Positions 1 to 9,146 of a stretch of DNA of 36,983 bases are shown here, one piece after another (positions within the stretch are counted from its first letter, which is position 1; the number at the start of each line of letters is the position of its first letter). This DNA comes from Candidatus Adiutrix sp. (lineage in GTDB: Bacteria > Desulfobacterota > Desulfarculia > Adiutricales > Adiutricaceae). The stretch is taken from assembly GCA_031261565.1 (NCBI GenBank), contig JAISJK010000051.1:1-36983 (forward strand). The letters are read 5' to 3'. A program made the position numbers and the translations under genes. The notes beneath the pieces were generated by a model. It was given only the letters and a program-made list of their open reading frames with translations. It did not search any database and was not told the DNA's origin.

Positions 1-119
<119 letters not shown>

Positions 120-143
120 GGCCTTTCTGATATAAGGGTTAAT

Positions 144-458
144 ATGATGCTTAACAACCAAAAAATACGGATACGCCTCAGGGCTTATGATCACAAACTT
201 CTGGATCGCTCGGCTCAGGAGATTGTCGATACCGCCAAGCGGACGGGCGCCAAGGTGGCCGGCCCGGTGCCCCTGCCGACGACTATTTTCCGCACCTGCG
301 TCCTGCGCTCGCCCCATGTGGACAAAAAATCCCGCGAGCACTTTGAAGTTCGCACCCATAAGCGCTTGCTGGATATTCTCGACCCCACCCAGCAGACGGT
401 CGATGCTTTGATGAAGCTGGATCTGTCCGCCGGGGTGGATGTGGAGATCAAGTTATGA
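144..458 (+). CDS. rpsJ: Small ribosomal subunit protein uS10
   Basis: This 104-residue protein has the S10 signature near its start ([15 protein letters not shown]) and the conserved [13 protein letters not shown] segment in the middle. S10 is part of the 30S head and, in many bacteria, also the NusE partner of NusB in antitermination. Two adjacent ATG codons (144 and 147) are possible starts. An AAGGG at 134-138 lies 5 nt before the first and 8 nt before the second, so a 103-residue product is equally plausible. The stop codon overlaps the rplC start by 4 nt (ATGA), which suggests translational coupling. Confidence 0.97.
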   Translation: MMLNNQKIRIRLRAYDHKLLDRSAQEIVDTAKRTGAKVAGPVPLPTTIFRTCVLRSPHVDKKSREHFEVRTHKRLLDILDPTQQTVDALMKLDLSAGVDVEIKL

Positions 459-1075
459 CCAAAGGTATGATTGGCAAAAAGTTGGGCATGACCCGCCTCT
501 TTGTCCGCGAGGGCTTGTCCGTGCCGGTGACGGTGATTGAGGCCGGACCGGCCACCGTGGTTCAGCTAAAGACCCGGGAGGCTGACGGCTACACGGCTGT
601 CCAACTGGGCTTCAGCCCCAAAGATGAGAAACATTCCAATAAACCGGAGCAGGGCCACGCCTCTAAAGCCGGGGTCAAGGGTTTTCGTATTTTACGGGAA
701 TTCCAGGCGACCGATGGCGAGGACTTGCAACCCGGCGCCCAGGTCACATTGGGTATTTTCGCCCCCGGCGAAAAAATCTCCGTGACCGGAACCAGCAAGG
801 GCAAGGGCTTTGCCGGGGTCATGAAGCGTCATGGCTTTCGCGGCGGCCGGGCGACCCACGGTTGTCTGACCCCTAGAGGGCCGGGTTCCATTGGTTGCGC
901 GGCCGATCCCAGCCGGGTCTTTCCCGGACGGCGGATGGCCGGCCATGCCGGAGCCGCCCGCACCACAGTCAAGAATCTGACGGTGGTGGATGTGCGCCCT
1001 GAATATGGCGTTATTCTGGTTCGCGGCGCTGTGCCAGGCCCCAACGGCGGCCTAGTTTTGCTCAAGAAAAATTAA
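455..1075 (+). CDS. rplC: Large ribosomal subunit protein uL3
   Basis: This 206-residue protein opens with the typical L3 start ([12 protein letters not shown]) and carries the glycine- and arginine-rich loop ([16 protein letters not shown], around residues 111-127) that reaches towards the peptidyl-transferase centre. L3 is an early 50S assembly protein. Length matches the family. The ATG overlaps the rpsJ stop, and a GGAG lies a few bases upstream inside rpsJ. It is followed after about 40 bp by rplD, in the standard S10-operon order. Confidence 0.97.
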   Translation: MTKGMIGKKLGMTRLFVREGLSVPVTVIEAGPATVVQLKTREADGYTAVQLGFSPKDEKHSNKPEQGHASKAGVKGFRILREFQATDGEDLQPGAQVTLGIFAPGEKISVTGTSKGKGFAGVMKRHGFRGGRATHGCLTPRGPGSIGCAADPSRVFPGRRMAGHAGAARTTVKNLTVVDVRPEYGVILVRGAVPGPNGGLVLLKKN

Positions 1076-1115
1076 TCTCTGAGCCAGCCCGGTCGAGGCT
1101 TGTGGAGAACTTAAA

Positions 1116-1736
1116 ATGATTGTCAATGTGGTGAATCTCAAAAACGAAACGGTGGGGCAGGTTGAGCTGCCAGACCTGATTTATAATGTGGAGATGCGCC
1201 CTCATCTGGTTCATGAAGTGGTCACCGCCCAGTTGCATTCCCGCCGGGCCGGCACAGCCTGCACCAAGACCAGAGCTGAAGTGGCTTTTTCCAATCGTAA
1301 ACCTTTTCGCCAGAAAGGCACTGGCCGGGCCCGGGGCGGCACCCGCCGCTCCCCGGTCTGGCGCCATGGCGGCACCATTTTTGGGCCCAAGCCGCGTGAT
1401 TTCTCCTGGCGGCCTTCAGCTCAGGTTCGCCGGAGCGCCCTCAAAATAGTTCTGAGCGCCAAACTTCAGGACAAACAACTGGTGGTTCTGGATGATTTCC
1501 TGGTGCCGGAGGCCAAGACCAAAACCTTCGCCGAAGGGCTCAAGGGCCTGGGTATTAAGAAGGCGGTGGTGGTCACCCCGGGCCTCAATGAAAACCTGGA
1601 GCGCTCCTCCCGGAACATTTCCGACTCCAAAGTGTTGCGGGTTGAGGGCCTTAACTGCTACGACCTTCTGAACCACACCCATCTGGTGGTGCTGAAGGAG
1701 AGCCTGGCCGGCATTGAAGCGAGGTTGATGAAATGA
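1116..1736 (+). CDS. rplD: Large ribosomal subunit protein uL4
   Basis: This 206-residue protein contains the L4 hallmark extended loop, including KPFRQKGTGRARGG and a tryptophan-rich stretch (SPVWRHGGTIFGPKPRD), which lines the peptide exit tunnel. In Escherichia coli L4 also represses its own S10 operon by binding the leader; the leader of this operon is outside the window or reduced, so that control cannot be assessed here. A GGAG lies upstream of the ATG. The stop overlaps the rplW start (ATGA), so L4 and L23 are probably coupled. Confidence 0.96.
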   Translation: MIVNVVNLKNETVGQVELPDLIYNVEMRPHLVHEVVTAQLHSRRAGTACTKTRAEVAFSNRKPFRQKGTGRARGGTRRSPVWRHGGTIFGPKPRDFSWRPSAQVRRSALKIVLSAKLQDKQLVVLDDFLVPEAKTKTFAEGLKGLGIKKAVVVTPGLNENLERSSRNISDSKVLRVEGLNCYDLLNHTHLVVLKESLAGIEARLMK

Positions 1737-2023
1737 AATACGCTCATGAGATACTGTTCCGGCCCCTGGTGACTGAAAAGAGCATGCTGGCCCGGGAGAA
1801 CAATAACCAGTTCGCTTTCCGGGTTAACCCCCAGGCCACCAAGCTGGACATAGCCAACGCGGTGGAAAAGGCCTTTGAGGTCAAGGTGCTTGAGGTTCGC
1901 ACCGTCAATGTTCTCGGGAAAAACAAAAGGCGCGGCCGGATTATGGGCAAGCGCGCCGACTGGAAAAAGGCCATTGTCCGTCTGGCTCCGGGCCATAGCA
2001 TCAAATATTTCGAAGGCGCGTAA
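1733..2023 (+). CDS. rplW: Large ribosomal subunit protein uL23
   Basis: This 96-residue protein has the L23 N-terminal pattern (LFRPLVTEKSMLARE) and the conserved FRVNPQATKLDIANAVEKAF region. L23 sits at the tunnel exit and is the docking site for trigger factor and signal recognition particle. Length is typical for bacterial L23. Its start overlaps the rplD stop by 4 nt and rplB follows after 56 bp. Confidence 0.96.
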   Translation: MKYAHEILFRPLVTEKSMLARENNNQFAFRVNPQATKLDIANAVEKAFEVKVLEVRTVNVLGKNKRRGRIMGKRADWKKAIVRLAPGHSIKYFEGA

Positions 2024-2079
2024 TTGTTGGCCTTTAGTCAGTCAATTGCGTCCGATTAATTGGAAAGGTATGGAAGGCC

Positions 2080-2907
2080 ATGGCCATCAAAGAAGTTAAA
2101 CCAACCTCCTCCGGGCGGCGAACCCAGACCTACTCGACCTTTGAGGAGATCACCAGGACTACTCCGGAAAAGTCTTTGCTCCGCCCTTTGCCGAAGACCG
2201 GCGGACGGAACAATCAGGGCCGCATCACCACCCGCTTTCGCGGCGGCGGACACAAGCGCCAGTATCGACTGATTGATTTTCAGCGCAGCAAGATTGACAT
2301 CCCGGCCAAGGTTTTCGCCATTGAGTATGATCCCAACCGAGGAGCCCGCATTGCTCTTCTGCACTATGTTGACGGGGAAAAGCGTTACATCCTGGCACCG
2401 CAGAATCTCAATATCGGCGATGTGGTCATCTCCAGCGAGACAGCGGATATTAAGCCCGGCAACGCCATGAGCCTCAAGGTTGTTCCTCTGGGCAGCCTGG
2501 TGCACAATGTGGAGATGAAGCCGGGCAAGGGCGGGCAGTTGGCCCGGGGGGCCGGCAATTACGCCCAGGTTATGGCCAAGGAGGGCAGCTACACCCTGTT
2601 AAAACTGCCTTCCGGAGAAATGCGGCTGGTTCTTTCCACCTGCAAAGCCACTATTGGCCAGTTGTCCAACTCGGATCACAACAGCATCTCTCTGGGCAAA
2701 GCCGGGCGCACCCGCTGGCTGGGGCGTCGCCCCCATGTCCGGGGGGTGGCCATGAACCCGGTGGATCACCCTCTGGGCGGCGGTGAGGGCCGCAGTTCCG
2801 GCGGCCGCCATCCGGTCTCCCCCTGGGGCGTCCCGGCCAAAGGCTTTAAGACCCGCAAGAAGAGTAAACCTTCCAATAAGTTTATTGTCAAGCGCCGCAA
2901 CAAGTAA
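2080..2907 (+). CDS. rplB: Large ribosomal subunit protein uL2
   Basis: This 275-residue protein shows the L2 N-terminus ([14 protein letters not shown]), the central RNA-binding domain and the C-terminal [16 protein letters not shown] motif, whose histidine is the conserved residue near the peptidyl-transferase centre. L2 bridges the subunits and is needed for peptidyl transfer. GGAAGG lies close before the ATG. Length and order (between rplW and rpsS) are normal for the family. Confidence 0.98.
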   Translation: MAIKEVKPTSSGRRTQTYSTFEEITRTTPEKSLLRPLPKTGGRNNQGRITTRFRGGGHKRQYRLIDFQRSKIDIPAKVFAIEYDPNRGARIALLHYVDGEKRYILAPQNLNIGDVVISSETADIKPGNAMSLKVVPLGSLVHNVEMKPGKGGQLARGAGNYAQVMAKEGSYTLLKLPSGEMRLVLSTCKATIGQLSNSDHNSISLGKAGRTRWLGRRPHVRGVAMNPVDHPLGGGEGRSSGGRHPVSPWGVPAKGFKTRKKSKPSNKFIVKRRNK

Positions 2908-2938
2908 TAAGCGCGTTTAGCAGATAGAGGAGAGGCGC

Positions 2939-3223
2939 ATGCCCCGCAGCGTAAAAAAAGGACCCTTCGTGGACGATCACGTCATGAGCAAGGTCTCAGT
3001 CGCGGTTGAAGCCAATGATCGCCGGGTGATTAAAACCTGGAGCCGCCGTTCGACCATTATTCCTGACATGGTCGGTCTGACTTTCGCCGTCCACAACGGC
3101 AAGAAATTTGTGCCGGTCTTCGTCACTGAAAACATGGTCGGGCACAAACTGGGCGAGTTCTCCCCCACGCGCACCTTTTACAGCCATGCGGCCGACAAAA
3201 AGGCCAAGAAGGGCAAGAAGTGA
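2939..3223 (+). CDS. rpsS: Small ribosomal subunit protein uS19
   Basis: This 94-residue protein has the S19 start ([15 protein letters not shown]) and the conserved [24 protein letters not shown] region. S19 sits in the 30S head next to S13 and contacts A-site tRNA. A strong GAGGAG precedes the ATG. The gene lies between rplB and rplV, 15 bp upstream of the latter, as in most bacteria. Confidence 0.97.
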   Translation: MPRSVKKGPFVDDHVMSKVSVAVEANDRRVIKTWSRRSTIIPDMVGLTFAVHNGKKFVPVFVTENMVGHKLGEFSPTRTFYSHAADKKAKKGKK

Positions 3224-3237
3224 GTAGGGTCTAGATT

Positions 3238-3642
3238 ATGGTCAAGCAAATTGAAAAAGGCGAAGGTTTGCCGAAATATAAAAAGCAGGAAAGGCCCCGC
3301 GATGAAGCGGTGGCTGTGGCCCGCTACATCCGCGTGCAGCCGGCCAAGGTGCGCATCATGGCCCGCAACATCATCGGGCAGCCCATCGGCGCGGCCATCA
3401 ATACCTTGACTTTCAGCCCCAACAAGTCGGCTCAGGTTCTGCTCAAGGTTTTGAATTCAGCGGTGGCCAACGCCTCGACCAGTAGCCGCAGCCAGGTGAG
3501 CGATATTGACAAGCTGGTGGTTTACCGGGTTTATGTCGATGGCGGCCCGACCCTGAAACGGTGGCATCCCCGCTCGCAGGGCCGGGCCAACGCAATCCTG
3601 AAGCGCACCAGCCATATCACTGTGGTGGTCAAAGAATCTTAA
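3238..3642 (+). CDS. rplV: Large ribosomal subunit protein uL22 with N-terminal extension
   Basis: The L22 core begins at about residue 24 (AVAVARYIRVQPAKVRIMA) and continues through the exit-tunnel beta hairpin (VYVDGGPTLKRWHPRSQGRA) to a normal C-terminus. At 134 residues it is longer than the usual roughly 110, because of an extra charged N-terminus rich in Lys and Glu. The ATG at 3238 follows a TAGGGT 7 nt upstream. A later start would remove the extension, but no other in-frame ATG with a ribosome binding site is seen before the core. L22 helps to shape the nascent-peptide tunnel. Confidence 0.95.
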   Translation: MVKQIEKGEGLPKYKKQERPRDEAVAVARYIRVQPAKVRIMARNIIGQPIGAAINTLTFSPNKSAQVLLKVLNSAVANASTSSRSQVSDIDKLVVYRVYVDGGPTLKRWHPRSQGRANAILKRTSHITVVVKES

Positions 3643-3668
3643 TCATTTGAAGGTCTGGAGGTCAGGTT

Positions 3669-4370
3669 TTGGGTCAAAAAACACATCCCACAGGTTTCCG
3701 TTTAGGCGTGATCAAGACATGGAGTTCACGCTGGTATGCCGGTCGTGACTTTGGTCGGCAGGTTGTGGAAGACCGGAAAATCCGCGATTACGTCAAAAAG
3801 AAACTGGAAGCCGCAGGTGTCTCCCAGATTGAAATTGAGCGGGCGGCCAATAAGGTCAAACTGCGCATCCACACGGCCCGGCCGGGTATTGTCATCGGTA
3901 AAAAGGGCGCGGACATTGAGGTCTTGCGCCGGGAAGTGGAAAGCCTGATTCGCCGGGATGTGGTGGTTCACGGTGAAAACGGCCTGGAGAAAAAGCCCCT
4001 GCGCCGCGAGGTGCTGATTGACATTCAGGAAGTGCGCAAGCCGGAGATTGCCGCCCAACTGGTGGCCGAGGCTGTGGCCCAACAGTTGCAGCGCCGGGTG
4101 GCCTTTCGCCGGGCTATGAAAAAATCCATCTCCCTGGCCTTTAAATTCGGGGCTCTGGGGGTTAAGATTCACTGCGCCGGCCGTCTCGGGGGTGCGGAAA
4201 TGGCCCGCCGGGAATGGTATCGCGAGGGTCGGGTGCCTCTGCACACTCTGCGGGCCGATGTGGATTACGGCTTTGCCGAGGCCCTGACTGCCTACGGGAT
4301 TATCGGGGTTAAAGCCTGGATTTTCAAGGGTGAGATTCTGAGCGCCGACACCCCGGAGCTCTTTAAGTAA
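3669..4370 (+). CDS. rpsC: Small ribosomal subunit protein uS3
   Basis: This 233-residue protein has the S3 start ([12 protein letters not shown]), a KH-type domain with [12 protein letters not shown] around residues 75-87, and the C-terminal domain with [21 protein letters not shown]3 binds 16S rRNA in the 30S head and forms part of the mRNA entry site and helicase. The start is TTG, chosen because the family begins at this Gly-Gln and a GGAGGT lies 6 nt upstream. No alternative ATG fits. Confidence 0.97.
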   Translation: MGQKTHPTGFRLGVIKTWSSRWYAGRDFGRQVVEDRKIRDYVKKKLEAAGVSQIEIERAANKVKLRIHTARPGIVIGKKGADIEVLRREVESLIRRDVVVHGENGLEKKPLRREVLIDIQEVRKPEIAAQLVAEAVAQQLQRRVAFRRAMKKSISLAFKFGALGVKIHCAGRLGGAEMARREWYREGRVPLHTLRADVDYGFAEALTAYGIIGVKAWIFKGEILSADTPELFK

Positions 4371-4422
4371 CCGCTCGTCCTGGCCAGGCGGCGTTCAATT
4401 ATATATTTAGAGGAGCCGGATA

Positions 4423-4839
4423 ATGTTAGCCCCCAAGAGAACGAAATTCCGCAAACAGCAGAAAGGCCGCCGCGGCGGCCCGGCCAAAGGCGCGACCAGG
4501 CTGGATTTTGGCCAGTTTGGCCTGCAGGCCCTGGATCGCGGATATATGACTTCCCAGCAGATAGAGGCGGCCCGTGTGGCCATTAATCGCTATATCAAGA
4601 GGGGCGGTCAGGTCTGGATCAGGATTTTTCCGGATAAGCCTGTGTGCAAAAAGCCTGCTGAAACGCGTATGGGTAAGGGCAAAGGCGCGCCGGAGGGTTG
4701 GGTAGCGGTGGTCAAACCAGGCCGGGTGCTGTTTGAGCTGGACGGGGTTCAGGAAACAGTGGCCCGGGAAGCCATCCGCCTGGCGGCCAACAAGCTTCCC
4801 TTCCCGACCCGATTTATCCTGCGGGGGGAGATACTGTGA
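4423..4839 (+). CDS. rplP: Large ribosomal subunit protein uL16
   Basis: This 138-residue protein has the L16 start ([16 protein letters not shown]) and the conserved [22 protein letters not shown] segment. L16 organises 23S rRNA near the A site and contacts aminoacyl-tRNA. A GAGGAG lies upstream of the ATG. The stop overlaps the rpmC GTG start (GTGA), indicating coupled translation. Length is typical. Confidence 0.97.
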   Translation: MLAPKRTKFRKQQKGRRGGPAKGATRLDFGQFGLQALDRGYMTSQQIEAARVAINRYIKRGGQVWIRIFPDKPVCKKPAETRMGKGKGAPEGWVAVVKPGRVLFELDGVQETVAREAIRLAANKLPFPTRFILRGEIL

Positions 4840-5066
4840 AAACGAAAGAATTTAAAGAACTTCGTCAAATTTCGCCTGAGGAGCTGACCAGGAGGGAAGG
4901 GGAGTTGCGGGCCGAGCTGTTCAACCTTCAGATGCAGCGCGGCACCAGCCAGCTGGAAAATCCCAAGCGTATTCGCAATGTGAAAAGGGATGTGGCCCGT
5001 ATCCAGACCGTCATCAGGGAAAACAAGAACAGGGAGACGACCTCCGTCTCCCCGAGCGAGGGTTAA
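4836..5066 (+). CDS. rpmC: Large ribosomal subunit protein uL29
   Basis: This 76-residue protein begins at GTG inside the rplP stop. It carries the L29 pattern [14 protein letters not shown] at the N-terminus and [20 protein letters not shown] in the middle, forming the two long helices of the family. L29 lies beside the tunnel exit and contacts trigger factor. The last ten or so residues ([10 protein letters not shown]) are a short tail beyond the usual end. rpsQ begins 2 nt after the stop. Confidence 0.94.
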   Translation: MKTKEFKELRQISPEELTRREGELRAELFNLQMQRGTSQLENPKRIRNVKRDVARIQTVIRENKNRETTSVSPSEG

Positions 5067-5068
5067 CT

Positions 5069-5329
5069 GTGGAAGAGACAAGGCGCTTACACAAGGTTAT
5101 GAGCGGAGTGGTCGTTTCTGACAAGATGGACAAGACCGTGGTGGTACTGGTCAGCCGGGTCATTGAGCATCCCGTCTATAAAAAATATATTCGCCGCCGG
5201 GCCAAATTTATGGCCCATGATGAGCAGAACAGCGCCCGTATGGGGGACACCGTGGAAATCATCGAGTCCCGTCCCCTGTCCCGCTTAAAGCGTTGGCGCC
5301 TGACCCGCATTATCGAGCGGCGCGCGTAA
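5069..5329 (+). CDS. rpsQ: Small ribosomal subunit protein uS17
   Basis: This 86-residue OB-fold protein shows [16 protein letters not shown] and [17 protein letters not shown], both diagnostic for S17, a primary 16S rRNA binder that acts early in 30S assembly. The start is GTG, 2 nt after the rpmC stop, and the gene probably depends on translation of rpmC. Length fits the family. Confidence 0.96.
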   Translation: MEETRRLHKVMSGVVVSDKMDKTVVVLVSRVIEHPVYKKYIRRRAKFMAHDEQNSARMGDTVEIIESRPLSRLKRWRLTRIIERRA

Positions 5330-5341
5330 GGAAGTGACACC

Positions 5342-5710
5342 ATGATTCAGCCGGAAACCAGATTGACGGTGGCCGATAATTCAGGCGCCAAGCAGCTTTA
5401 CTGCATTAAGGTGCTGGGCGGCAGCCGCCGCCGCTATGCCTCGGTCGGGGATATTATTGTGGTCTCGATCAAGGAGGCCCTGCCCAACTCCAAGGTCAAA
5501 AAAGGCGATGTGATGAAGGCCGTGGTGGTCAGGACGGCCAAGGAAGTCGGCCGGGGCGATGGCTCTTTCATCAAGTTTGATGACAACTCCGCCGTTTTGA
5601 TCAACAATGCCCGCGAGCCCATTGGGACACGCATTTTTGGCCCGGTGGCCCGGGAACTCAGGGCCAAGCGCTTTATGAAAATAATCTCCCTGGCTCCTGA
5701 AGTTATCTGA
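5342..5710 (+). CDS. rplN: Large ribosomal subunit protein uL14
   Basis: This 122-residue protein begins [17 protein letters not shown] and includes [27 protein letters not shown], the L14 signature. It is the standard bacterial length. L14 lies at the subunit interface and is the binding site for the silencing factor RsfS. A GGAAG precedes the ATG by 8 nt. It sits between rpsQ and rplX in the normal order. Confidence 0.98.
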   Translation: MIQPETRLTVADNSGAKQLYCIKVLGGSRRRYASVGDIIVVSIKEALPNSKVKKGDVMKAVVVRTAKEVGRGDGSFIKFDDNSAVLINNAREPIGTRIFGPVARELRAKRFMKIISLAPEVI

Positions 5711-5733
5711 AGGAAGCTCGAGGTGCATATAAA

Positions 5734-6084
5734 ATGACCACTAAGTGTGAAATTAAGAGAGATGACCGGGTGGAAGTCATCACCGGCAAAAACCGGGGCA
5801 AGGTCGGCAAAGTCAAGAAGCTGACCACCATTAAAAATCATGTGCGGGTGATTATTGACGGCGTCAACATCGTCACCCGCCACACCAAGCCCGGCGGCCC
5901 CGGCCAGCCCGGCGGCAAGATCGAAAAAGAGGCCCCGCTGGATATCTCCAATGTGGCTCTTCTTTGCCCCAAGTGCAATGAAAAAACAAGAGTCGGCCAC
6001 GCCTTTGCGCCTCAGGTCGGCACTGACAAGCAACGCAAAGTCCGCGTCTGCAAAAAATGCAGGGAACACATTGACGATAAATAA
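5734..6084 (+). CDS. rplX: Large ribosomal subunit protein uL24 with a four-cysteine C-terminal extension
   Basis: The N-terminal half is a normal L24 KOW domain (VEVITGKNRGKVGKVKK, residues 13-29), followed by a GGPGQPGGKIEKEAPL segment. The C-terminal part contains CPKC at residues 78-81 and CKKC at 106-109, spaced 24 residues apart, which is a plausible zinc ribbon. Length is 116 residues, slightly more than the usual 100-105. L24 initiates 50S assembly. A T8 run follows the stop, but the only preceding hairpin is 4 bp, so I do not call a terminator. Confidence 0.95.
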   Translation: MTTKCEIKRDDRVEVITGKNRGKVGKVKKLTTIKNHVRVIIDGVNIVTRHTKPGGPGQPGGKIEKEAPLDISNVALLCPKCNEKTRVGHAFAPQVGTDKQRKVRVCKKCREHIDDK

Positions 6085-6175
6085 TCGCTGTTTTTTTTAT
6101 TTAAACGGCCTTAAAGCTCATCGGACGCCCCGACGGAGCGCCCCTGCCGGGGTGGCCGGTTGACAGGAGTGATCA

Positions 6176-6739
6176 ATGCCCAGCGCCCCCAGGATTAAAG
6201 AGTTTTACGAAAAGACCGTAACGCCCAAATTAGTCAAGGAATTCAACTATACCAACCCCAATCAGGTGCCCAGGATAGTCAAGGTCAGCCTGAATATGGG
6301 GCTGGGCGAGGCCATTCAGAACGCCAAAATTCTGGACAGCGCCGCCCAGGAGCTGGGGGCCATCAGCGGCCAGAAACCGGTCATCACCAAAGCCCGCCGC
6401 TCCATCGCCGCTTTTAAATTGCGCGAGGGTATGCCCATCGGGGTGACGGTGACCTTGCGCCGGGACAAGATGTTTTACTTCCTGGACAAGCTGATTAATA
6501 TTGTGCTGCCTCGCATCCGCGACTTCCGGGGCGTTTCGCCCAAAGCTTTTGACGGCCGGGGCAACTATACCCTGGGCATTAAGGAACATATCATTTTTCC
6601 CGAGATTGACTACGATAAAATCGACAAGATCAAGGGTTTGAATATCAGTATTGTGACTACCGCCAAAACGGATGAGGAAGCCCGTTTTCTGTTGGCTGAA
6701 CTGGGTATGCCCTTTCGCAAGAGCGGGCAACAGCATTAA
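6176..6739 (+). CDS. rplE: Large ribosomal subunit protein uL5
   Basis: This 187-residue protein contains the L5 motifs [37 protein letters not shown] and [25 protein letters not shown]5 binds 5S rRNA in the 50S central protuberance and contacts P-site tRNA. An AGGAG lies 7 nt before the ATG. The 91-bp gap from rplX holds only short GC-rich hairpins and no gene. Confidence 0.98.
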   Translation: MPSAPRIKEFYEKTVTPKLVKEFNYTNPNQVPRIVKVSLNMGLGEAIQNAKILDSAAQELGAISGQKPVITKARRSIAAFKLREGMPIGVTVTLRRDKMFYFLDKLINIVLPRIRDFRGVSPKAFDGRGNYTLGIKEHIIFPEIDYDKIDKIKGLNISIVTTAKTDEEARFLLAELGMPFRKSGQQH

Positions 6740-6754
6740 GGAGCCTTACGTAAC

Positions 6755-6940
6755 ATGGCCAAACAATCCATGATCATCAGAGCCGCCCGCCCGGCCAAAT
6801 TCGGCGTGAGGGATTATAACCGCTGCCCCATCTGTGGCCGCCCCCGGGCTTTTATCCGCAAATACCACCTGTGTCGTATTTGTTTCCGCAACATGGCCCT
6901 GGCCGGCGAAATCCCCGGCGTTATCAAGGCCAGCTGGTAA
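6755..6940 (+). CDS. rpsN: Small ribosomal subunit protein uS14, zinc-binding short form
   Basis: This 61-residue protein is the C+ type of S14, with zinc ligands C24, C27, C40 and C43 (CPICGRP and CRICFRNMA). S14 is a late 30S-head assembly protein. It begins at ATG after AAGGAG. The zinc-dependent form is common outside the gamma- and beta-proteobacteria. rpsH starts 11 bp downstream. Confidence 0.97.
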   Translation: MAKQSMIIRAARPAKFGVRDYNRCPICGRPRAFIRKYHLCRICFRNMALAGEIPGVIKASW

Positions 6941-6951
6941 GAGGCGAACTT

Positions 6952-7350
6952 ATGACCATGACCGACCCCATCGCCGATCTGTTGACCAGAATCAGAAACG
7001 CCCTGATCGCCCGCCATGACCGGGTGGATGTGCCGGCCTCCAAAATCAAGGTGGCTATTGTCCGCATTCTTAAAGACGAGGGCTTTATTAAGAATTTCAA
7101 AGTTTCCAAGGACAACAAGCAGGGCCTGATCCGCGTTTTCCTTAAATACTCTGATCGCAATACTCCGGTTATCTACGGTTTGACCCGCTTGTCCAAACCC
7201 GGCCGGCGCCTCTATCAGAAGGCCGCCGAAATTGAGCCGGTGCTGTCCGGCCTCGGGGTGGCCATTGTCTCCACCTCGTCCGGGGTCATGACCGATAAGG
7301 AAGCCCGCCGCCAAAACATAGGCGGAGAGATGATTTGCCAAATCTGGTAA
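6952..7350 (+). CDS. rpsH: Small ribosomal subunit protein uS8
   Basis: The S8 protein starts at the ATG at 6952 ([17 protein letters not shown]), behind GAGGCG. The open frame reaches further upstream, but that part overlaps rpsN and is not S8. A second ATG at 6958 is also possible. The product is 132 residues with the conserved C-terminal [20 protein letters not shown]8 is a primary 16S binder and in E. coli the translational repressor of the spc operon; a target site was not identified here. Confidence 0.96.
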   Translation: MTMTDPIADLLTRIRNALIARHDRVDVPASKIKVAIVRILKDEGFIKNFKVSKDNKQGLIRVFLKYSDRNTPVIYGLTRLSKPGRRLYQKAAEIEPVLSGLGVAIVSTSSGVMTDKEARRQNIGGEMICQIW

Positions 7351-7369
7351 AGAGTTTGGAAGGTATATT

Positions 7370-7912
7370 ATGTCGAGAATAGGGAAAATGCCCATTGTCA
7401 TACCCAAAGGCGTCAAGGTCGAATGGCAGGCCCCGACGGTCAAGGTCACCGGTGCCAAGTCCACCCTGACCAGAAAGCTCCATCCTCAAATTGCCCTGGA
7501 GGTTTCCGGGGCCACGATTGATGTATCCACTGCCGATCTCTCCACGGCCAGCCGGGCTCTGTGGGGGCTTTCCCGCACCCTGGTCAACAATATGGTGGTT
7601 GGAGTGTCCACCGGCTTTACCAAGATTCTGGAAATGTCCGGGGTGGGCTGGCGGGCCGAAGCCGATGGCCAGACTCTTAAGCTGTCGCTTGGTTTCTCCC
7701 ATCCGGTTAATTTCCCTCTGCCCCAGGGCATCAGCGCTCAGGTGGATCCTAAAACCAATAAAATCACCCTGGCCGGGGCCGATAAAGAAGTCTTGGGCGA
7801 AGTTGCGGCCAAAATACGGGCTCTGCGTAAACCCGAGCCTTACAAGGGCAAGGGCATTCGCTACGCGGGCGAGCGCATCATCACCAAGGTCGGCAAGGCC
7901 GGCGGCAAGTAA
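7370..7912 (+). CDS. rplF: Large ribosomal subunit protein uL6
   Basis: This 180-residue protein starts [15 protein letters not shown] and ends with the L6 signature [15 protein letters not shown], followed by KVGKAGGK. It is two tandem L6 folds. L6 lies near the sarcin-ricin loop and factor-binding site. A GGAAGG precedes the ATG. A 97-bp gap follows before rplR, containing a promoter-like pair. Confidence 0.97.
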   Translation: MSRIGKMPIVIPKGVKVEWQAPTVKVTGAKSTLTRKLHPQIALEVSGATIDVSTADLSTASRALWGLSRTLVNNMVVGVSTGFTKILEMSGVGWRAEADGQTLKLSLGFSHPVNFPLPQGISAQVDPKTNKITLAGADKEVLGEVAAKIRALRKPEPYKGKGIRYAGERIITKVGKAGGK

Positions 7913-7931
7913 AACGCCGGGTAGTTTCTCG

Positions 7932-7960
7932 TTGCCAAAATCGGCCATATCGGGTAATAT
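7932..7960 (+). promoter_or_regulatory. Putative internal promoter before rplR
   Basis: TTGCCA (7932-7937) and TAATAT (7955-7960) are separated by 17 nt, a good sigma70-type arrangement, in the only long gap of the spc segment. It could supply extra transcripts for rplR and the genes beyond. This is read from sequence only. Confidence 0.4.
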
Positions 7961-8009
7961 AAAAAGATTCGCCGCTTTGTCGGTGCATAAGGGTATTTGA
8001 GGTAACATC

Positions 8010-8378
8010 ATGACCAAGGTCAACATCCGCTTGGCCGCCCGCCAGAGAAGGCAGGCGCGGGTTCGTAAAAAAGTTCTGGGCACTGGCGAGCGTCCCCGTT
8101 TGTGCGTCTTTCGCTCCTCGGCTCATATCTACGCCCAGGTGATTGACGATGAAAAAGGGGCCACTCTGGCGGCTGTTTCCAGTCTGAGCCCGGCCCTGAA
8201 GGATTCTTTGAAGGGCCTTAAAAAATCCGAGGCCGCCAAAGCCGTGGGCAAAGCCCTAGCCGAGGCCGCCAGGGGCCAGGGTTGCCAGAAGGTCGTCTTC
8301 GACCGCAATGGCTTTATTTATCATGGCCGGGTTAAAGCTTTGTCCGAGGGCGCCCGGGAGGGTGGCCTGGATTTTTGA
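8010..8378 (+). CDS. rplR: Large ribosomal subunit protein uL18
   Basis: This 122-residue protein has a basic N-terminus ([15 protein letters not shown]), then [20 protein letters not shown] and the C-terminal [21 protein letters not shown], all typical of L18. It binds 5S rRNA together with L5. A TGAGGT lies 8 nt before the ATG. Length is normal. Confidence 0.97.
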   Translation: MTKVNIRLAARQRRQARVRKKVLGTGERPRLCVFRSSAHIYAQVIDDEKGATLAAVSSLSPALKDSLKGLKKSEAAKAVGKALAEAARGQGCQKVVFDRNGFIYHGRVKALSEGAREGGLDF

Positions 8379-8417
8379 TTTTTGTTATTTTTCTAATTCA
8401 ATAGTTGGAGGGCTCGC

Positions 8418-8918
8418 GTGTACCGGCCGGAAACAGAAGACTCAAATTTAGTTGACAAGGTCGTCCATATCAACCGGGTGGCCAAAGTGGTCAAGGGCGG
8501 CCGCCGGTTTTCCTTCTCCGCCATTGTGGTGGTCGGCGATGGTAAAGGTCAGGTCGGTTACGGGCTGGGCAAGGCCAATGAAGTGCCGGAAGCCATCCGC
8601 AAAGGTCTCGAGCAGGCCAAAAAATCCATGGTCAAGGTCGATTTGACCGGCACGACCGTGCCTCATCAGATTGTTGGCCACACCGGCTCTGGCTCGGTGC
8701 TTTTGAAACCGGCGGCCAAGGGCACTGGGGTTATCGCCGGCGGCGCGGTGAGGGCGGTAGTCGAGGCGGCCGGGGTTCAGGATATCCTGACCAAGGTGCT
8801 GGGTTCCAACAACCCTCACAATGTGGTTCGGGCTACTGTTGACGCCCTGAAAAAATTGCGCCGGGCCAAAACCGTGGCTCAGGAGCGGGGTATCCCGGTG
8901 GAGCGGTTGCGGGTTTAA
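8418..8918 (+). CDS. rpsE: Small ribosomal subunit protein uS5
   Basis: This 166-residue protein contains the double-stranded-RNA-binding-like N-domain ([19 protein letters not shown]) and the C-domain with [21 protein letters not shown]5 is important for decoding fidelity and mRNA unwinding. The start is GTG behind GGAGGG. rpmD follows after 34 bp. Confidence 0.97.
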   Translation: MYRPETEDSNLVDKVVHINRVAKVVKGGRRFSFSAIVVVGDGKGQVGYGLGKANEVPEAIRKGLEQAKKSMVKVDLTGTTVPHQIVGHTGSGSVLLKPAAKGTGVIAGGAVRAVVEAAGVQDILTKVLGSNNPHNVVRATVDALKKLRRAKTVAQERGIPVERLRV

Positions 8919-8952
8919 CCCCGGTCTATTTTAAAGAGAATGGTGGGTTGAA

Positions 8953-9132
8953 ATGGAAAAAGAAATAAAGATCACCCAGTTGCGCAGCACCATTGGCCGT
9001 CTGCCGGCCCACCGGAGGACGGTCAGGGCTCTGGGTTTGCACCGCATCGGCCAGACCGTGGTTCAGAAAGACAACCCGGCTATCCGGGGTATGATCAACG
9101 CCGTTAACTACCTTTTAAAGGTTGAAGAATAA
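8953..9132 (+). CDS. rpmD: Large ribosomal subunit protein uL30
   Basis: This 59-residue gene encodes the L30 pattern [19 protein letters not shown] then [10 protein letters not shown] and a short helix ending KVEE. It starts at the ATG at 8953, behind a GGTGGG, and stops with TAA at 9130-9132. Its position between rpsE and rplO is the standard spc-operon location. L30 is a small peripheral 50S protein that is missing in some bacterial groups. Confidence 0.95.
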   Translation: MEKEIKITQLRSTIGRLPAHRRTVRALGLHRIGQTVVQKDNPAIRGMINAVNYLLKVEE

Positions 9133-9146
9133 GAAGGTTTTGGGAA

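Noticed and set aside
6075-6098. Terminator between rplX and rplE (T8 run)
   Set aside because: The preceding stem is only 4 bp and A/T-rich; termination inside the operon is unlikely.
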